DNA of 64,000 bases from JAIQFV01 sp041494885 (GTDB taxonomy: Bacteria; Acidobacteriota; Terriglobia; JAIQFV01): assembly GCA_041494885.1 (NCBI GenBank), contig JBGQBO010000020.1, positions 1 through 64,000 on the forward strand. The letters are read 5' to 3'. Below, piece after piece: positions 7,511-15,981 of the stretch; positions within the stretch are counted from its first letter, which is position 1; every line of letters begins with the position of its first letter. The position numbers were made by a program, and so were the translations under genes. A model generated the notes under the pieces. It saw nothing but the letters and a program-made list of their open reading frames with translations. It was not told the DNA's origin and ran no database searches.

Positions 7511-9865
7511 ATGCGAAACAAGATCGCCTTATCTCCAGCTGTAAATCGGTCCCTGGCCGTATCCCTAGTCCTGGCCACCGTTTTTCTTCCTCATCCATTC
7601 CGGGCCCAAGCACAGAACCTGAAGGAGGCTCAGGCTTCCGCATCAATCATTCGGATCGAAAAGCTGAATGAAAAAGTGGTGATCGACGGCCGGCTCGACG
7701 AGGCGGTCTGGCAGCAGATTCCTCCCATCACCTCCTTTACGCAGACGGAGCCTGACGAAGGGAAGCCCGCGAGTGAGCGCACCGAAGTCCGGATCTTCTA
7801 TGATGACAAGAAAATCTATTTCGGCTTCCGTTGCTTTGATCGCGAACCCAGCAAGATCGTCGCCCGGTTCGATGCCCATGATGCGCGCACGAATTCCGAC
7901 AGCGTGGATATCCTCCTCGACACGTTTCATGACCTCAAGAGCGGCTATTTTTTCAGCATTAACGCGCGGGGAGTGCAATACGATGCGACCGTGCTCGAAC
8001 AAAGTGGTCTGAAGGGTTTCGAGATGTACGATTCGACGTGGAATGCGGTGTGGGAGGCTGCAACCACGCTTGACGATCAGGGGTGGACCGCGGAGGTTGC
8101 CATTCCCTTTAAAATTCTCCGATTTCCGCGGACCTCGGTGCAGGAATGGGGAATTAATCTCGGCCGCTCCGTCGTTCGAAGAAACGAGGATTCACGATGG
8201 GTCTTCGTGACGCGTTTCGACGAAGCCATGCGCCCCTCCAAATCGGGGATTCTGACGGGTCTGCAGGATATCGAGCCGGGACATGCCCTGGATCTTCTTC
8301 CCTCCGTGACCTCTCGCTTCAACAACTTCGGACGGGCGGATGGACACTACGCCAAACTGGGGAGTGAGGCCCTAGACGTGAAATACGGATTGACCTCGAA
8401 CCTCGTGCTGGACGGGACGTTGAATCCCGACTTCTCGCAGGCAGAGGCCGATGAGTTCAACCTCACCGTCTCACGTTTCGAACTGTTCTTTCCGGAGAAG
8501 CGGCCGTTTTTCAATGAGGGTATGGACAATTTCAAGACCCCGCTGAACTTGTTTTTTACCCGGCGCATTGGCGCCGTTCTGCCCGATGGCGAGCCCCAAA
8601 GAATCCTGGCCGGCGCCAAGATTACCGGGAAAATAGGGGCCTATAAGGTCGGTTTTCTTGATGCCCGGACAGTGGAGCGGAACTTCTTCGACCCCGAAAA
8701 TACCAACCCCTCGAATCCGGCCTCTCCCAACAACTTTGATGCCCCTGCGGCCAATTTTTTCGTTTTGCGCGTGGCCCGGGATATCCTCAAGAAGTCATCC
8801 ATTGGATTTATCACGGTCAATCGCGACCAGCAGAACACCTCCACGTCCTTTTCCGAGCGTGCCAGCGGGGTCGATGCCAATTTCTTAATCGGAGACCACA
8901 TCACCTGGAGCTCACAACTGGCCGTGAGTTCTTCCCCCAAATTTCGCGGCGCCCTGGGCAAACGGATCGCCGCGGACTCTCAATTCGCTTACAACTCCGA
9001 TCAGTGGGAATATCACCTGCACCTGAAATCGCTGGGCGAGAAATTTGACGTTGAACAGATTGGATTTGAGCCTGAGACGAACCGCTGGGGTGGCTCGGCC
9101 ACGATCGTGTACAAGCCGTTCATCAACCGCTACGGGATCCGGCAACTCTTCATCGAGCCCAACTACGATTTCACCCATCTGCAGGACGGGCGCGTGGATG
9201 ATTCCGGTGCGGACTTCAGTGTCAGCGCGCAGTTCAAGAACTTTTGGAGTGCAGGGTTGGATTGGTCCTACGACCGGGTTCGGTTCAATAAATTTACACC
9301 GAACCATCTCCCGTTGCCGGACGGCTCCACGCGCATCTATGTCAATCCCAAGTATGTCGTGCAGCTCTCCTCGAACGAGAATCGTCAGTTCTCCTTCAGC
9401 TTTATGCTCGAAAACCGATTTCGCTTTGTCAACTTCCCGTTCAACTTTCAAGGAAGGACGCGGAACTGGTACACTACGGTCAACTGGAAGATCGGCGACC
9501 GCTTCCGCACCAGTCTGAGCACCAATGTATACCAGGAGCGGTTTCTGAGCGGCGCGCGATTCCAGAACCGGGCTTCCCTCATCGGGCATATTTCGGGAAA
9601 TTTCACGCGGAAGTGGCGGGCGCGCCTCCTGGCGCAATACTCCTCAGAGATTGATCCCAAGCGGTTTGTCTTCGACCCTTTTGTTTCCGGCTTCCCGTCT
9701 GCGTTCGGCCAGAAACGGCTTGCGATCAATTCCCTGCTGGCCTACGATTTCAATGCGCGGTCAGCGCTCTTTATCGGATATAACAGCGACCGGTTTACAC
9801 CCAACGATCCCACCCACCGCGGCAAGGAGATCTTCATCAAGCTGTCATACCTGTTTTCGTTTTAA
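7511..9865 (+). CDS. DUF5916 outer-membrane protein with CBM9-like N-terminal domain
   Basis: The 784-residue protein has a signal peptide cut near AQAQ. A CBM9-like beta-sandwich follows (about residues 45-210; start KVVIDGRLDEAVWQQIPP, then FYDDKKIYFGFRCFD, the usual opening of this family). The DUF5916 region follows with FPEKRPFFNEGMDNF and FFTRRIGAVLPDGEPQ. The C-terminal half alternates short aromatic beta-strands and ends in KLSYLFSF, typical of an outer-membrane barrel with terminal Phe. Such proteins are common in Acidobacteriota and Bacteroidota. Their role is not established; substrate binding or uptake at the cell surface is a guess. It is monocistronic. Confidence 0.85.
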   Translation: MRNKIALSPAVNRSLAVSLVLATVFLPHPFRAQAQNLKEAQASASIIRIEKLNEKVVIDGRLDEAVWQQIPPITSFTQTEPDEGKPASERTEVRIFYDDKKIYFGFRCFDREPSKIVARFDAHDARTNSDSVDILLDTFHDLKSGYFFSINARGVQYDATVLEQSGLKGFEMYDSTWNAVWEAATTLDDQGWTAEVAIPFKILRFPRTSVQEWGINLGRSVVRRNEDSRWVFVTRFDEAMRPSKSGILTGLQDIEPGHALDLLPSVTSRFNNFGRADGHYAKLGSEALDVKYGLTSNLVLDGTLNPDFSQAEADEFNLTVSRFELFFPEKRPFFNEGMDNFKTPLNLFFTRRIGAVLPDGEPQRILAGAKITGKIGAYKVGFLDARTVERNFFDPENTNPSNPASPNNFDAPAANFFVLRVARDILKKSSIGFITVNRDQQNTSTSFSERASGVDANFLIGDHITWSSQLAVSSSPKFRGALGKRIAADSQFAYNSDQWEYHLHLKSLGEKFDVEQIGFEPETNRWGGSATIVYKPFINRYGIRQLFIEPNYDFTHLQDGRVDDSGADFSVSAQFKNFWSAGLDWSYDRVRFNKFTPNHLPLPDGSTRIYVNPKYVVQLSSNENRQFSFSFMLENRFRFVNFPFNFQGRTRNWYTTVNWKIGDRFRTSLSTNVYQERFLSGARFQNRASLIGHISGNFTRKWRARLLAQYSSEIDPKRFVFDPFVSGFPSAFGQKRLAINSLLAYDFNARSALFIGYNSDRFTPNDPTHRGKEIFIKLSYLFSF

Positions 9866-9871
9866 CGGAAT

Positions 9872-9931
9872 AGGGACAGACGCCTTTCGCTCATATCCCT
9901 TGAAAGCTCTGAGAAGCCGGTGTCTGTCCCT
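9872..9931. repeat. Inverted repeat with GGGACAGAC ends
   Basis: AGGGACAGACGCC (9872-9884) is repeated as its near-exact reverse complement GGTGTCTGTCCCT (9919-9931), with one mismatch. The repeat lies between the DUF5916 gene and gltX. Arms with this GTGTCTGTCCC sequence recall REP-type elements mobilised by REP-associated transposases. No such gene is in the window. Confidence 0.5.
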
Positions 9932-10050
9932 TCTCATCTTACGATTTCGCGCCTCCGCGGTGCGATTCATGCTTTAATTTTGCCTTCCCGGGCAACTTCC
10001 AGTAGAATTTGGAGCTTTTGTTTTCACTCGGACAAGAAGGAGTGAGACCT

Positions 10051-11514
10051 TTGAGTTCACATTCGACGAAGGGCGAAGAGGTTCGTGTCCGATTCGCGCC
10101 ATCCCCCACTGGCTATTTGCATGTGGGAGGCGCCCGCACGGCTTTGTTCGACTGGCTGTTCGCGCGGCACCATGGGGGAAGGTTCATCCTGCGGATCGAG
10201 GATACGGACGTTGAACGAAGCTCTCCGGAGATGGTTGAAGGCATCCTGGAGGGCATGCGCTGGTTGGGGCTCGATTGGGACGAAGGGCCCTTTTTTCAAT
10301 CCGAGCGTACCGAGCGGTATCGTGCGGCGGCGCAGGAACTTCTCAAAAGCGGCCATGCCTATTACTGTTATTGCACGCCGGAGAGCCTGAAGGAACGGCG
10401 TGATCTGGCCATGAAAGAAAAGAAGAATTACAAGTATGAAGGGACATGCCGCCATCTGTCGTCAACCGAGATCGAGACCAAAGAAGCAGCGGGAGTCCCT
10501 CGCGCCTTGCGGTTCAAAGTCCCGGAGTCCGGGAGCATAGAGTTTCCGGACCACGTGTTTGGAAAGATCGAAGTGGCCCACGAGCAGATTGAAGATTTTG
10601 TGTTGCTGAATTCCAGGAATCATCCCACGTATCATCTCTCAGTGGTGGTTGACGACATGGAGATGCGCATCACCCACGTGGTCCGGGGCGCCGACCATGT
10701 GTCCAACACCCCGAAGCAGATCCTTCTGTACCGGGCCTTCGACGCCGAGCCTCCCGAGTTTGCGCACCTGCCGCTGATTCTGGGCCCGGACAAAGCGAAG
10801 CTGAGCAAACGCCATGGGGCCACGTCGGTAACCGCCTACCGTGACCTGGGGTATCTTCCGGAAGCGTTCCGTAATTTTCTGGCGTTGCTGGGCTGGTCGC
10901 CCGGGGACAACACCGAAATCATGGCGACCGATGAATTGATCGAACGGTTTTCACTCGAAAAAATCAACCAATCCAATGCCGTGTTCGATGTCCAGAAACT
11001 GGACTGGCTGAACCGTCAATACATCGGAGCTTCCACCGCCGAACGGCTGGCCCCCCTGGTGCAGAAGGCGCTCGAATCCAAGCACGTGTGGCGCGAAGAG
11101 TATGCGGGGGCCCAGAAGGAGTATTTCCTCTCCACCCTCGACTTGTTGAAGTCGCGCATGCATTCGATCAACGATTTTGCGGAGAGCGGGCAGGCGTTTT
11201 TTACGGATGTGTACGAGATCGATGAGGCCGCGGCCAAGAAGAATCTGAAGGAACCCGATTTAAAGGAATTAATGCCTTTGCTGGCATCGCGGCTCAAGGC
11301 ACTGGATGTCTTCACCTTGGAAACCTGCGAGCAGGCCTTGCGGGCGCTGGCGGAAGAAAAGCAGGTGAAGGCCGGGCTGCTCATCAACGCCGCCAGGGTG
11401 CTGCTGACAGGCCGGGCGGTCGGGCCTCCGCTTTTTCACATCATGATCCAACTGGGGAAAGAGCGCACGGCCACGAGGCTGGAGAGAATCTCCGCGCTCA
11501 CCTTTCATCATTAG
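10051..11514 (+). CDS. gltX: Glutamate-tRNA ligase
   Basis: This class I aminoacyl-tRNA synthetase charges tRNA-Glu. The HIGH-type motif is APSPTGYLHVGGARTA near the N-terminus and the KMSKS-type motif is KLSKRHG about 250 residues in. FILRIEDTDVERS and YLPEAFRNFLALLGWSPGDN are family signatures. The 487-residue length from TTG at 10051 is normal. That TTG has AAGGAG eight bases upstream; a GTG at 10042 and ATG at 10009 are in frame but poorly placed. Whether it is discriminating or also charges tRNA-Gln cannot be decided here, and no gatCAB genes are in the window. Confidence 0.95.
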   Translation: MSSHSTKGEEVRVRFAPSPTGYLHVGGARTALFDWLFARHHGGRFILRIEDTDVERSSPEMVEGILEGMRWLGLDWDEGPFFQSERTERYRAAAQELLKSGHAYYCYCTPESLKERRDLAMKEKKNYKYEGTCRHLSSTEIETKEAAGVPRALRFKVPESGSIEFPDHVFGKIEVAHEQIEDFVLLNSRNHPTYHLSVVVDDMEMRITHVVRGADHVSNTPKQILLYRAFDAEPPEFAHLPLILGPDKAKLSKRHGATSVTAYRDLGYLPEAFRNFLALLGWSPGDNTEIMATDELIERFSLEKINQSNAVFDVQKLDWLNRQYIGASTAERLAPLVQKALESKHVWREEYAGAQKEYFLSTLDLLKSRMHSINDFAESGQAFFTDVYEIDEAAAKKNLKEPDLKELMPLLASRLKALDVFTLETCEQALRALAEEKQVKAGLLINAARVLLTGRAVGPPLFHIMIQLGKERTATRLERISALTFHH

Positions 11515-11589
11515 ATTTGTGAATCCCGTAAGGGCGTACAAACGTGCGCCCCGACGAGAAGAACGACGCCTCTTCGCACCCCCCCGTTT

Positions 11590-11856
11590 CTACAGCAGGA
11601 TCACGGACTGCAGACTGGTAATCTCCAGGCGCTTGCGGCACCGCTTGCAGGAGAGGACGTCGTCCACTCGAACAAGGTAGTCGCGCGCCTTGACGAATCG
11701 CATCCGGTCTTCTTCGTTGGCATGGGGAGGAAGCGACTTCTTCTTCGTGCGCCGCCTCCAGCGGATATCGTAGGTGTCCATGGTATGGCATGTGGGGCAG
11801 TTCAACTGGGCCTGCTTGACTTCGTCCTTTTCGGTGAAGAAATCGCGTTCTTCCAT
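11590..11856 (-). CDS. Small zinc-ribbon protein
   Basis: The 88-residue basic protein has two CxxC pairs (CPTC about residue 20 and CKRC about residue 72) separated by a Lys/Arg-rich stretch, which together could bind one zinc. I do not recognise a named family. It starts 21 bases after the HAD phosphatase gene on the same strand, so the two are probably co-transcribed. The start MEERDF was chosen because it leaves the upstream stop of the phosphatase clear. The Shine-Dalgarno sequence is weak. Confidence 0.6.
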   Translation of the reverse strand: MEERDFFTEKDEVKQAQLNCPTCHTMDTYDIRWRRRTKKKSLPPHANEEDRMRFVKARDYLVRVDDVLSCKRCRKRLEITSLQSVILL

Positions 11857-11876
11857 GAGGGCAGCCTTTTCTCGAA

Positions 11877-12632
11877 TCAGAAACGAAGATTCGTGGTTGG
11901 GGTGTGCGTCGAGATGTTTGGGTCCTTGGTGGGCATGGCGTGCCCATTCAGCAATGCGGCGAGTTCGCGAAGATCGTCCACGTACAAGTCGGGCGGGGTT
12001 TGCCTCATCTTTTCCGCACCGAGGCCGTAGGTGACTCCGCACGTGGACACGGCGGCATTGCGTCCCGTCAGGACGTCCACATCGGAATCTCCCACCATCA
12101 GCGCGGCGCCGGCCGGAATTCCTGTTTCATCCAGGAGGGTGTTGACTCCCATGGGGTCCGGCTTTTTCTGCTCGAAACTGTTCCCTCCATAGATAAACCG
12201 GAAGAGACCGGAAACTCCAAGGCCTTCCAGGATCAGGCGTGAGAATCGGACGGGCTTGTTGGTGAGGACCACGAGGGTGCGGTTTGCTCCCTCGGGCGGA
12301 AGGGACAGTGCTTGAAGTCCTTCCCGGACGCCCGGATAAAGCACCGTGTGGTCCAACATATGCGCTCGATAGTAATTGAGAAAAATTTCCAACCCACGGT
12401 CTACCTCGGCGTCGTCCTCGGCGTGATCCATCAGCCGCTGGACCAGCAGACGCGCGCCATCACCGACGTATGAAAAAATGGTCTCGTGATCCAGAGGCGA
12501 CAGCCCCACCGCCACCCGCATGTGGTTGGCGCTGTTCGCCAGGTCTTCCTTGGAATCAATCAAAGTGCCATCCAGATCAAAGATAAGAAGACGGACCTTC
12601 AACAAATCAATTTGGGTTCTTATTGAGATCAT
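11877..12632 (-). CDS. gph: HAD-superfamily phosphatase, phosphoglycolate phosphatase type
   Basis: Haloacid dehalogenase fold with motif I DLDGTLID (Asp19 nucleophile, Asp21), motif II VVLTNKP, motif III around EQKKPDPMG, and motif IV MVGDSDVDV. An alpha-helical cap sits between motifs I and II, giving the 251-residue length of phosphoglycolate phosphatases. These remove 2-phosphoglycolate made during DNA repair or oxygenation. Other small phosphorylated substrates are equally possible. The zinc-ribbon gene follows on the same strand. The first 10-12 residues may be untranslated. Confidence 0.85.
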   Translation of the reverse strand: MISIRTQIDLLKVRLLIFDLDGTLIDSKEDLANSANHMRVAVGLSPLDHETIFSYVGDGARLLVQRLMDHAEDDAEVDRGLEIFLNYYRAHMLDHTVLYPGVREGLQALSLPPEGANRTLVVLTNKPVRFSRLILEGLGVSGLFRFIYGGNSFEQKKPDPMGVNTLLDETGIPAGAALMVGDSDVDVLTGRNAAVSTCGVTYGLGAEKMRQTPPDLYVDDLRELAALLNGHAMPTKDPNISTHTPTTNLRF

Positions 12633-12906
12633 CGGTTGATTTTAACTTGAATTTCGAAATTTGAACAAGGGGGGACGATTCATCCTCTTGGGGACACGAG
12701 AATTCAGGAGCCTCCATGACGATTCGCAAAGAAAGAAATTGTGCGAGCAGAGATCGCTGCAGCAAGCCGAACATCTTGGGGCCCTCGCGTGAAAATTTCG
12801 GAATTCCGGTTAGAGGTGCCGGCCACCGGAGTCCACGCGCGCGCTCAGAGGCTTGCCGGTCAGCATGCCCCTTCTGTTTCTTTGGGCGATGAACTAGAAT
12901 TCGAGT

Positions 12907-13671
12907 ATGTCCTGGCTGGATTCCAAACGGGTGCCGCAGCCTGAAGTCTGGGAGACCGAGGAGGAGAAGAGCCCTCCATCAGGCAGTGCCGGTGAACGGT
13001 GCCGGGTTGAATTCGATAACCAGTGTGTCGAACATGCAATCCGGCTGGGGATGCATCAGGGTGTGCTGCTCCATGTTGGAACCGGAGATGGGCGGATTGC
13101 CCTTGAATTGGCAAACCGATGTCCGGAAGTGACCCTCCTCAGCATTGACCGCTCCTCAACCCGGATTGCTTCGGCAACGGAGGCGGCCGAGCGCGGAGGG
13201 CTCCAGGGACGGACTCATTTTCAGGTGGCTGATTTGCGGCGTACAAAATTCAAGTCTGAATACTTTGATGGTGTTCTCAGCAGTGAGGTGTTGCACCAGG
13301 TGGATGCCCCCCTGGCCCTTCTTAACGAGATGGCGCGCGTCGTTAAAAAGGACGGGGCCGTGCTGGTGCGCGATCTGCGGCGACCTTCGCTCCTATCCTC
13401 CTGGTGGCACGGTCGATGGTTTGGGAGAAATTACTCGGGGAAAAGCCGCGAGAGCTTCCTGGTCAGTGTAGGGGCAGCCTATTCTTATTCCGAATGGCAG
13501 AAGCTTCTTCAGGAGTCAGCCTTGCGCGGGTCGGCGCAGATCTTTGTGCGCGGCCTCACCCATATGGGCATTGAGCGACCGGCCCGCGAGGCGCTCTTCA
13601 TGACCCTCGCTGAGCGCAAAGCCCGGCGTGAATACCTGGTCGAGACCGAGGGCTGGAGGAAGGGTGTATAA
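12907..13671 (+). CDS. Class I SAM-dependent methyltransferase
   Basis: The 254-residue protein has the Rossmann methyltransferase motif I HVGTGDGRIALELA (about 56-69), an acidic end to strand 2 (SIDRS), motif II VADLR and a motif III region FDGVLSSEVLHQVDAPLALLNEMARVVKKDGAVLVRD. This is the common Methyltransf_11/25 pattern. The substrate is unknown: the C-terminal 80 residues show no recognisable specificity domain. It stands alone, divergent from the phosphatase pair. Confidence 0.8.
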   Translation: MSWLDSKRVPQPEVWETEEEKSPPSGSAGERCRVEFDNQCVEHAIRLGMHQGVLLHVGTGDGRIALELANRCPEVTLLSIDRSSTRIASATEAAERGGLQGRTHFQVADLRRTKFKSEYFDGVLSSEVLHQVDAPLALLNEMARVVKKDGAVLVRDLRRPSLLSSWWHGRWFGRNYSGKSRESFLVSVGAAYSYSEWQKLLQESALRGSAQIFVRGLTHMGIERPAREALFMTLAERKARREYLVETEGWRKGV

Positions 13672-13674
13672 AGG

Positions 13675-13755
13675 AAAGTTCGAAGTTCCAAGTTCAAAGT
13701 TCAAAGTCTGAAACCAGTTCAATGTTCCAGGTTCAAAGTTTGAGATCCCAATTTT
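13675..13755. repeat. Degenerate GTTCAAAG heptamer tract
   Basis: The tract repeats variants of GTTCAAAG/GTTCCAAG about seven times just after the methyltransferase stop. Similar tracts occur at 45835-45930 and 46720-46775. It encodes nothing recognisable. Confidence 0.5.
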
Positions 13756-13822
13756 TTTCTACTCTGACTTCTGACCTCCGACTTCTGACTTCCTGCTCCT
13801 GCCACTGCCTTCCCGGTTTCCC

Positions 13823-14917
13823 TCATGTCCGGTGATAAAAATCAGAGGCGAGATATTCACGGTAAAAGGCGCGGAGGAAAACAGCAAAGGTTGCCATGGC
13901 CGGCACGGCGACGGCAATTCCCAGAAGGCCGAATAGTTTTCCAAACGCAATGATTCCGACCAGCATGACGAGGGGGTGCAGTCCCACCTTGTTGCCCAGA
14001 ATCTTGGGCGTCAGCACGGATCCGTCCAGGGCCTGTGCAAAGCCGAAGACTCCCAGGATTCCGGCGATGCGCAGCCAACTGAATCCATCGAAAGTCGAGA
14101 GGATGATGGCGAAAAACAACCCCACGACCGTGCCGAGATAAGGAACCAGGTTTGCCAGACCCGCCAGGACACCCAGAAAAAGTCCGACCTGGATGTTCAA
14201 CAGGGTCAGGCCCACCGAGTAGATTGCCGCATAGATCACGGCAATCAGCAATTGGCCGTGGACAAAACGCCTCAACGCCTGGTCAATTTCGTAAAACCGC
14301 TCGGTGAAAAAAAGCTTTCGTCGATGGGGAATGGCCTGATAAATCTTTTGACCGATATTCGGGAAATCATAGAGCAGATAAAAGGTGAAGACAGGAACAA
14401 ACAAGAGTTTCATCGCGTTCAGAAAAAGCGAAAACAGGTCGGTCGCCCCGGTCGAAAAAATCTTGAGTGTCGGGGTCGAGAGCAGGGGGATCGAACTTTT
14501 AACGCTGGCCAACGAGGGGCCGAAAAATTGCCGGAAGAAGAGGGGATAATTGGCCCGCAGGCGGTTGAGGAGCGGGTCGATCTGCGCGACCAGTTTGTTG
14601 AGGGCGACCGGGATCCGCTGGATGGTGAGGGTGAGCTGGTCGGCAAAGAGGGGAATGAGAAAAATGACAATGACGGCCACAAGACCGAGGATAAACAAGG
14701 TCATGAGGATCATCGCAAACAGGCGCGAGGCCAGAACGCCTTCCAATTTCTCCACGACGGGGTTTAGGACGTAGGCAAGCAACAGTGAAATGACGAGCGG
14801 CGAGATGACCGGGCGCACCAGCCAGATCGTCAGGCCGAATCCCAGGATCAGGAGGAGAACGATCAGGACGCGCTGCGTCAGCGTAAGCGCTTCTGAGGGT
14901 GGCGTTGAGAGTGTCAA
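13823..14917 (-). CDS. AI-2E family transporter (PerM/TqsA-like permease)
   Basis: The 364-residue polytopic inner-membrane protein has about eight hydrophobic segments. The family signature lies near its C-terminus: LVPYLGTVVGLFFAI and LTPKILGNKVGLHPLVMLVGIIAFG. Members export autoinducer-2 in a few bacteria, but most have no proven substrate. Others act as sodium/proton antiporters. Twenty-one bases separate it from the upstream pgsA-like gene on the same strand, so they are likely co-transcribed. Confidence 0.88.
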   Translation of the reverse strand: MTLSTPPSEALTLTQRVLIVLLLILGFGLTIWLVRPVISPLVISLLLAYVLNPVVEKLEGVLASRLFAMILMTLFILGLVAVIVIFLIPLFADQLTLTIQRIPVALNKLVAQIDPLLNRLRANYPLFFRQFFGPSLASVKSSIPLLSTPTLKIFSTGATDLFSLFLNAMKLLFVPVFTFYLLYDFPNIGQKIYQAIPHRRKLFFTERFYEIDQALRRFVHGQLLIAVIYAAIYSVGLTLLNIQVGLFLGVLAGLANLVPYLGTVVGLFFAIILSTFDGFSWLRIAGILGVFGFAQALDGSVLTPKILGNKVGLHPLVMLVGIIAFGKLFGLLGIAVAVPAMATFAVFLRAFYREYLASDFYHRT

Positions 14918-14938
14918 GCTTGGATCATCCTTCCCGAA

Positions 14939-15601
14939 CTAACTCACGCGGCGGTGGAACTCCACTTCTTTTGGTTCTTGAGAGCCGGGCGCGGCCGACG
15001 CCAACGCCTCCTCCCCCAGCCGCTGGCGCATGACGAGGACGTAGTGAAAGCCGGAGACTGCCGTGGCCGCTACTGCGGCGTAAACCGTGACCCGGACAAT
15101 CGAAGATCGGTGCCCCATGTAACTGAACCAGATGGTCACCAGCACCGCCGCGAGCTGCAGAAGCGTGGTGATTTTTCCATACACGGAAGGACGAAAGTTG
15201 CGGAACCCGGTGGCAATGTAAATGATTAAGGCACTCACCACGATGATGATGTCGCGGCTGATGAAGAGCGCCGTCGCCCACACAGGGATGTGATTCTTGA
15301 TGGGCACCGATTGGATGGAGAGCGTGACAAACGAGGCGGTCAGAAGCATCTTGTCGGCGATCGGATCCAGATAGGTTCCCAGCACCGTTCGCTGATGCAG
15401 CCATCGCGCCAGCCATCCATCCAGCATGTCGGTGGCCCCGGCCAGCAGGAAGACGATCAGGGACCACCCCATCATCCCATACAGGACCAGCAGGACGAAG
15501 ATCGGGACCATGGCCATCCGCGCCAGTGTCAATTGATTGGAGAGGGTAAAAAGCTGATCCGTCTCGGACGCGATCAGCCTTGCTTTCATGCGGTTTGTCA
15601 T
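14939..15601 (-). CDS. pgsA: CDP-alcohol phosphatidyltransferase, PgsA type
   Basis: The enzyme makes phosphatidylglycerol phosphate from CDP-diacylglycerol and glycerol-3-phosphate in the inner membrane. The full catalytic motif DG-x2-AR-x8-G-x3-D-x3-D is present (DGWLARWLHQRTVLGTYLD, then Asp four residues on). It is followed by four to five membrane segments. The N-terminal FTLSNQLTLARMAMVP matches the usual PgsA start. At about 220 residues it is of normal size. A longer upstream start (15685) exists but lacks support. The C-terminal RQRLGEEALASAAPGSQ tail is variable. Cardiolipin synthase of the same family is the main alternative. Confidence 0.87.
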   Translation of the reverse strand: MTNRMKARLIASETDQLFTLSNQLTLARMAMVPIFVLLVLYGMMGWSLIVFLLAGATDMLDGWLARWLHQRTVLGTYLDPIADKMLLTASFVTLSIQSVPIKNHIPVWATALFISRDIIIVVSALIIYIATGFRNFRPSVYGKITTLLQLAAVLVTIWFSYMGHRSSIVRVTVYAAVAATAVSGFHYVLVMRQRLGEEALASAAPGSQEPKEVEFHRRVS

Positions 15602-15981
15602 GGGTGATGGCCCCGAATCACGGCGATCCGCGTCATCGATGGAATCCGCCCGTGGAGCGCTCGCCGCCAATATACACAGATGCAAAAATCAAAGTCAAAT
15701 GATAACGGGTCGGGGGTGAAAAAACGAAACAATCGGGAGGATTCAGGCCTCGCCGCAGCAGGAGCGTCTCGGAACTCCAATAGGGATCCCCATCCGGCAG
15801 GGGAGGAACCAAGGCCGCTTTTTATAAGGAATCCAGGAAGGAAGCGAGGGATCGTCAATGCAACACCCGCCGCGGTGGAATCCTCATCCTTGTTTCGGAT
15901 TGAACCCGGATTCCGAAGTGGTGGCCTTGCAAAAGACATCACCCGCGACCGGTGGCCTGGATCTTTCAGGGGGAATCGGCA

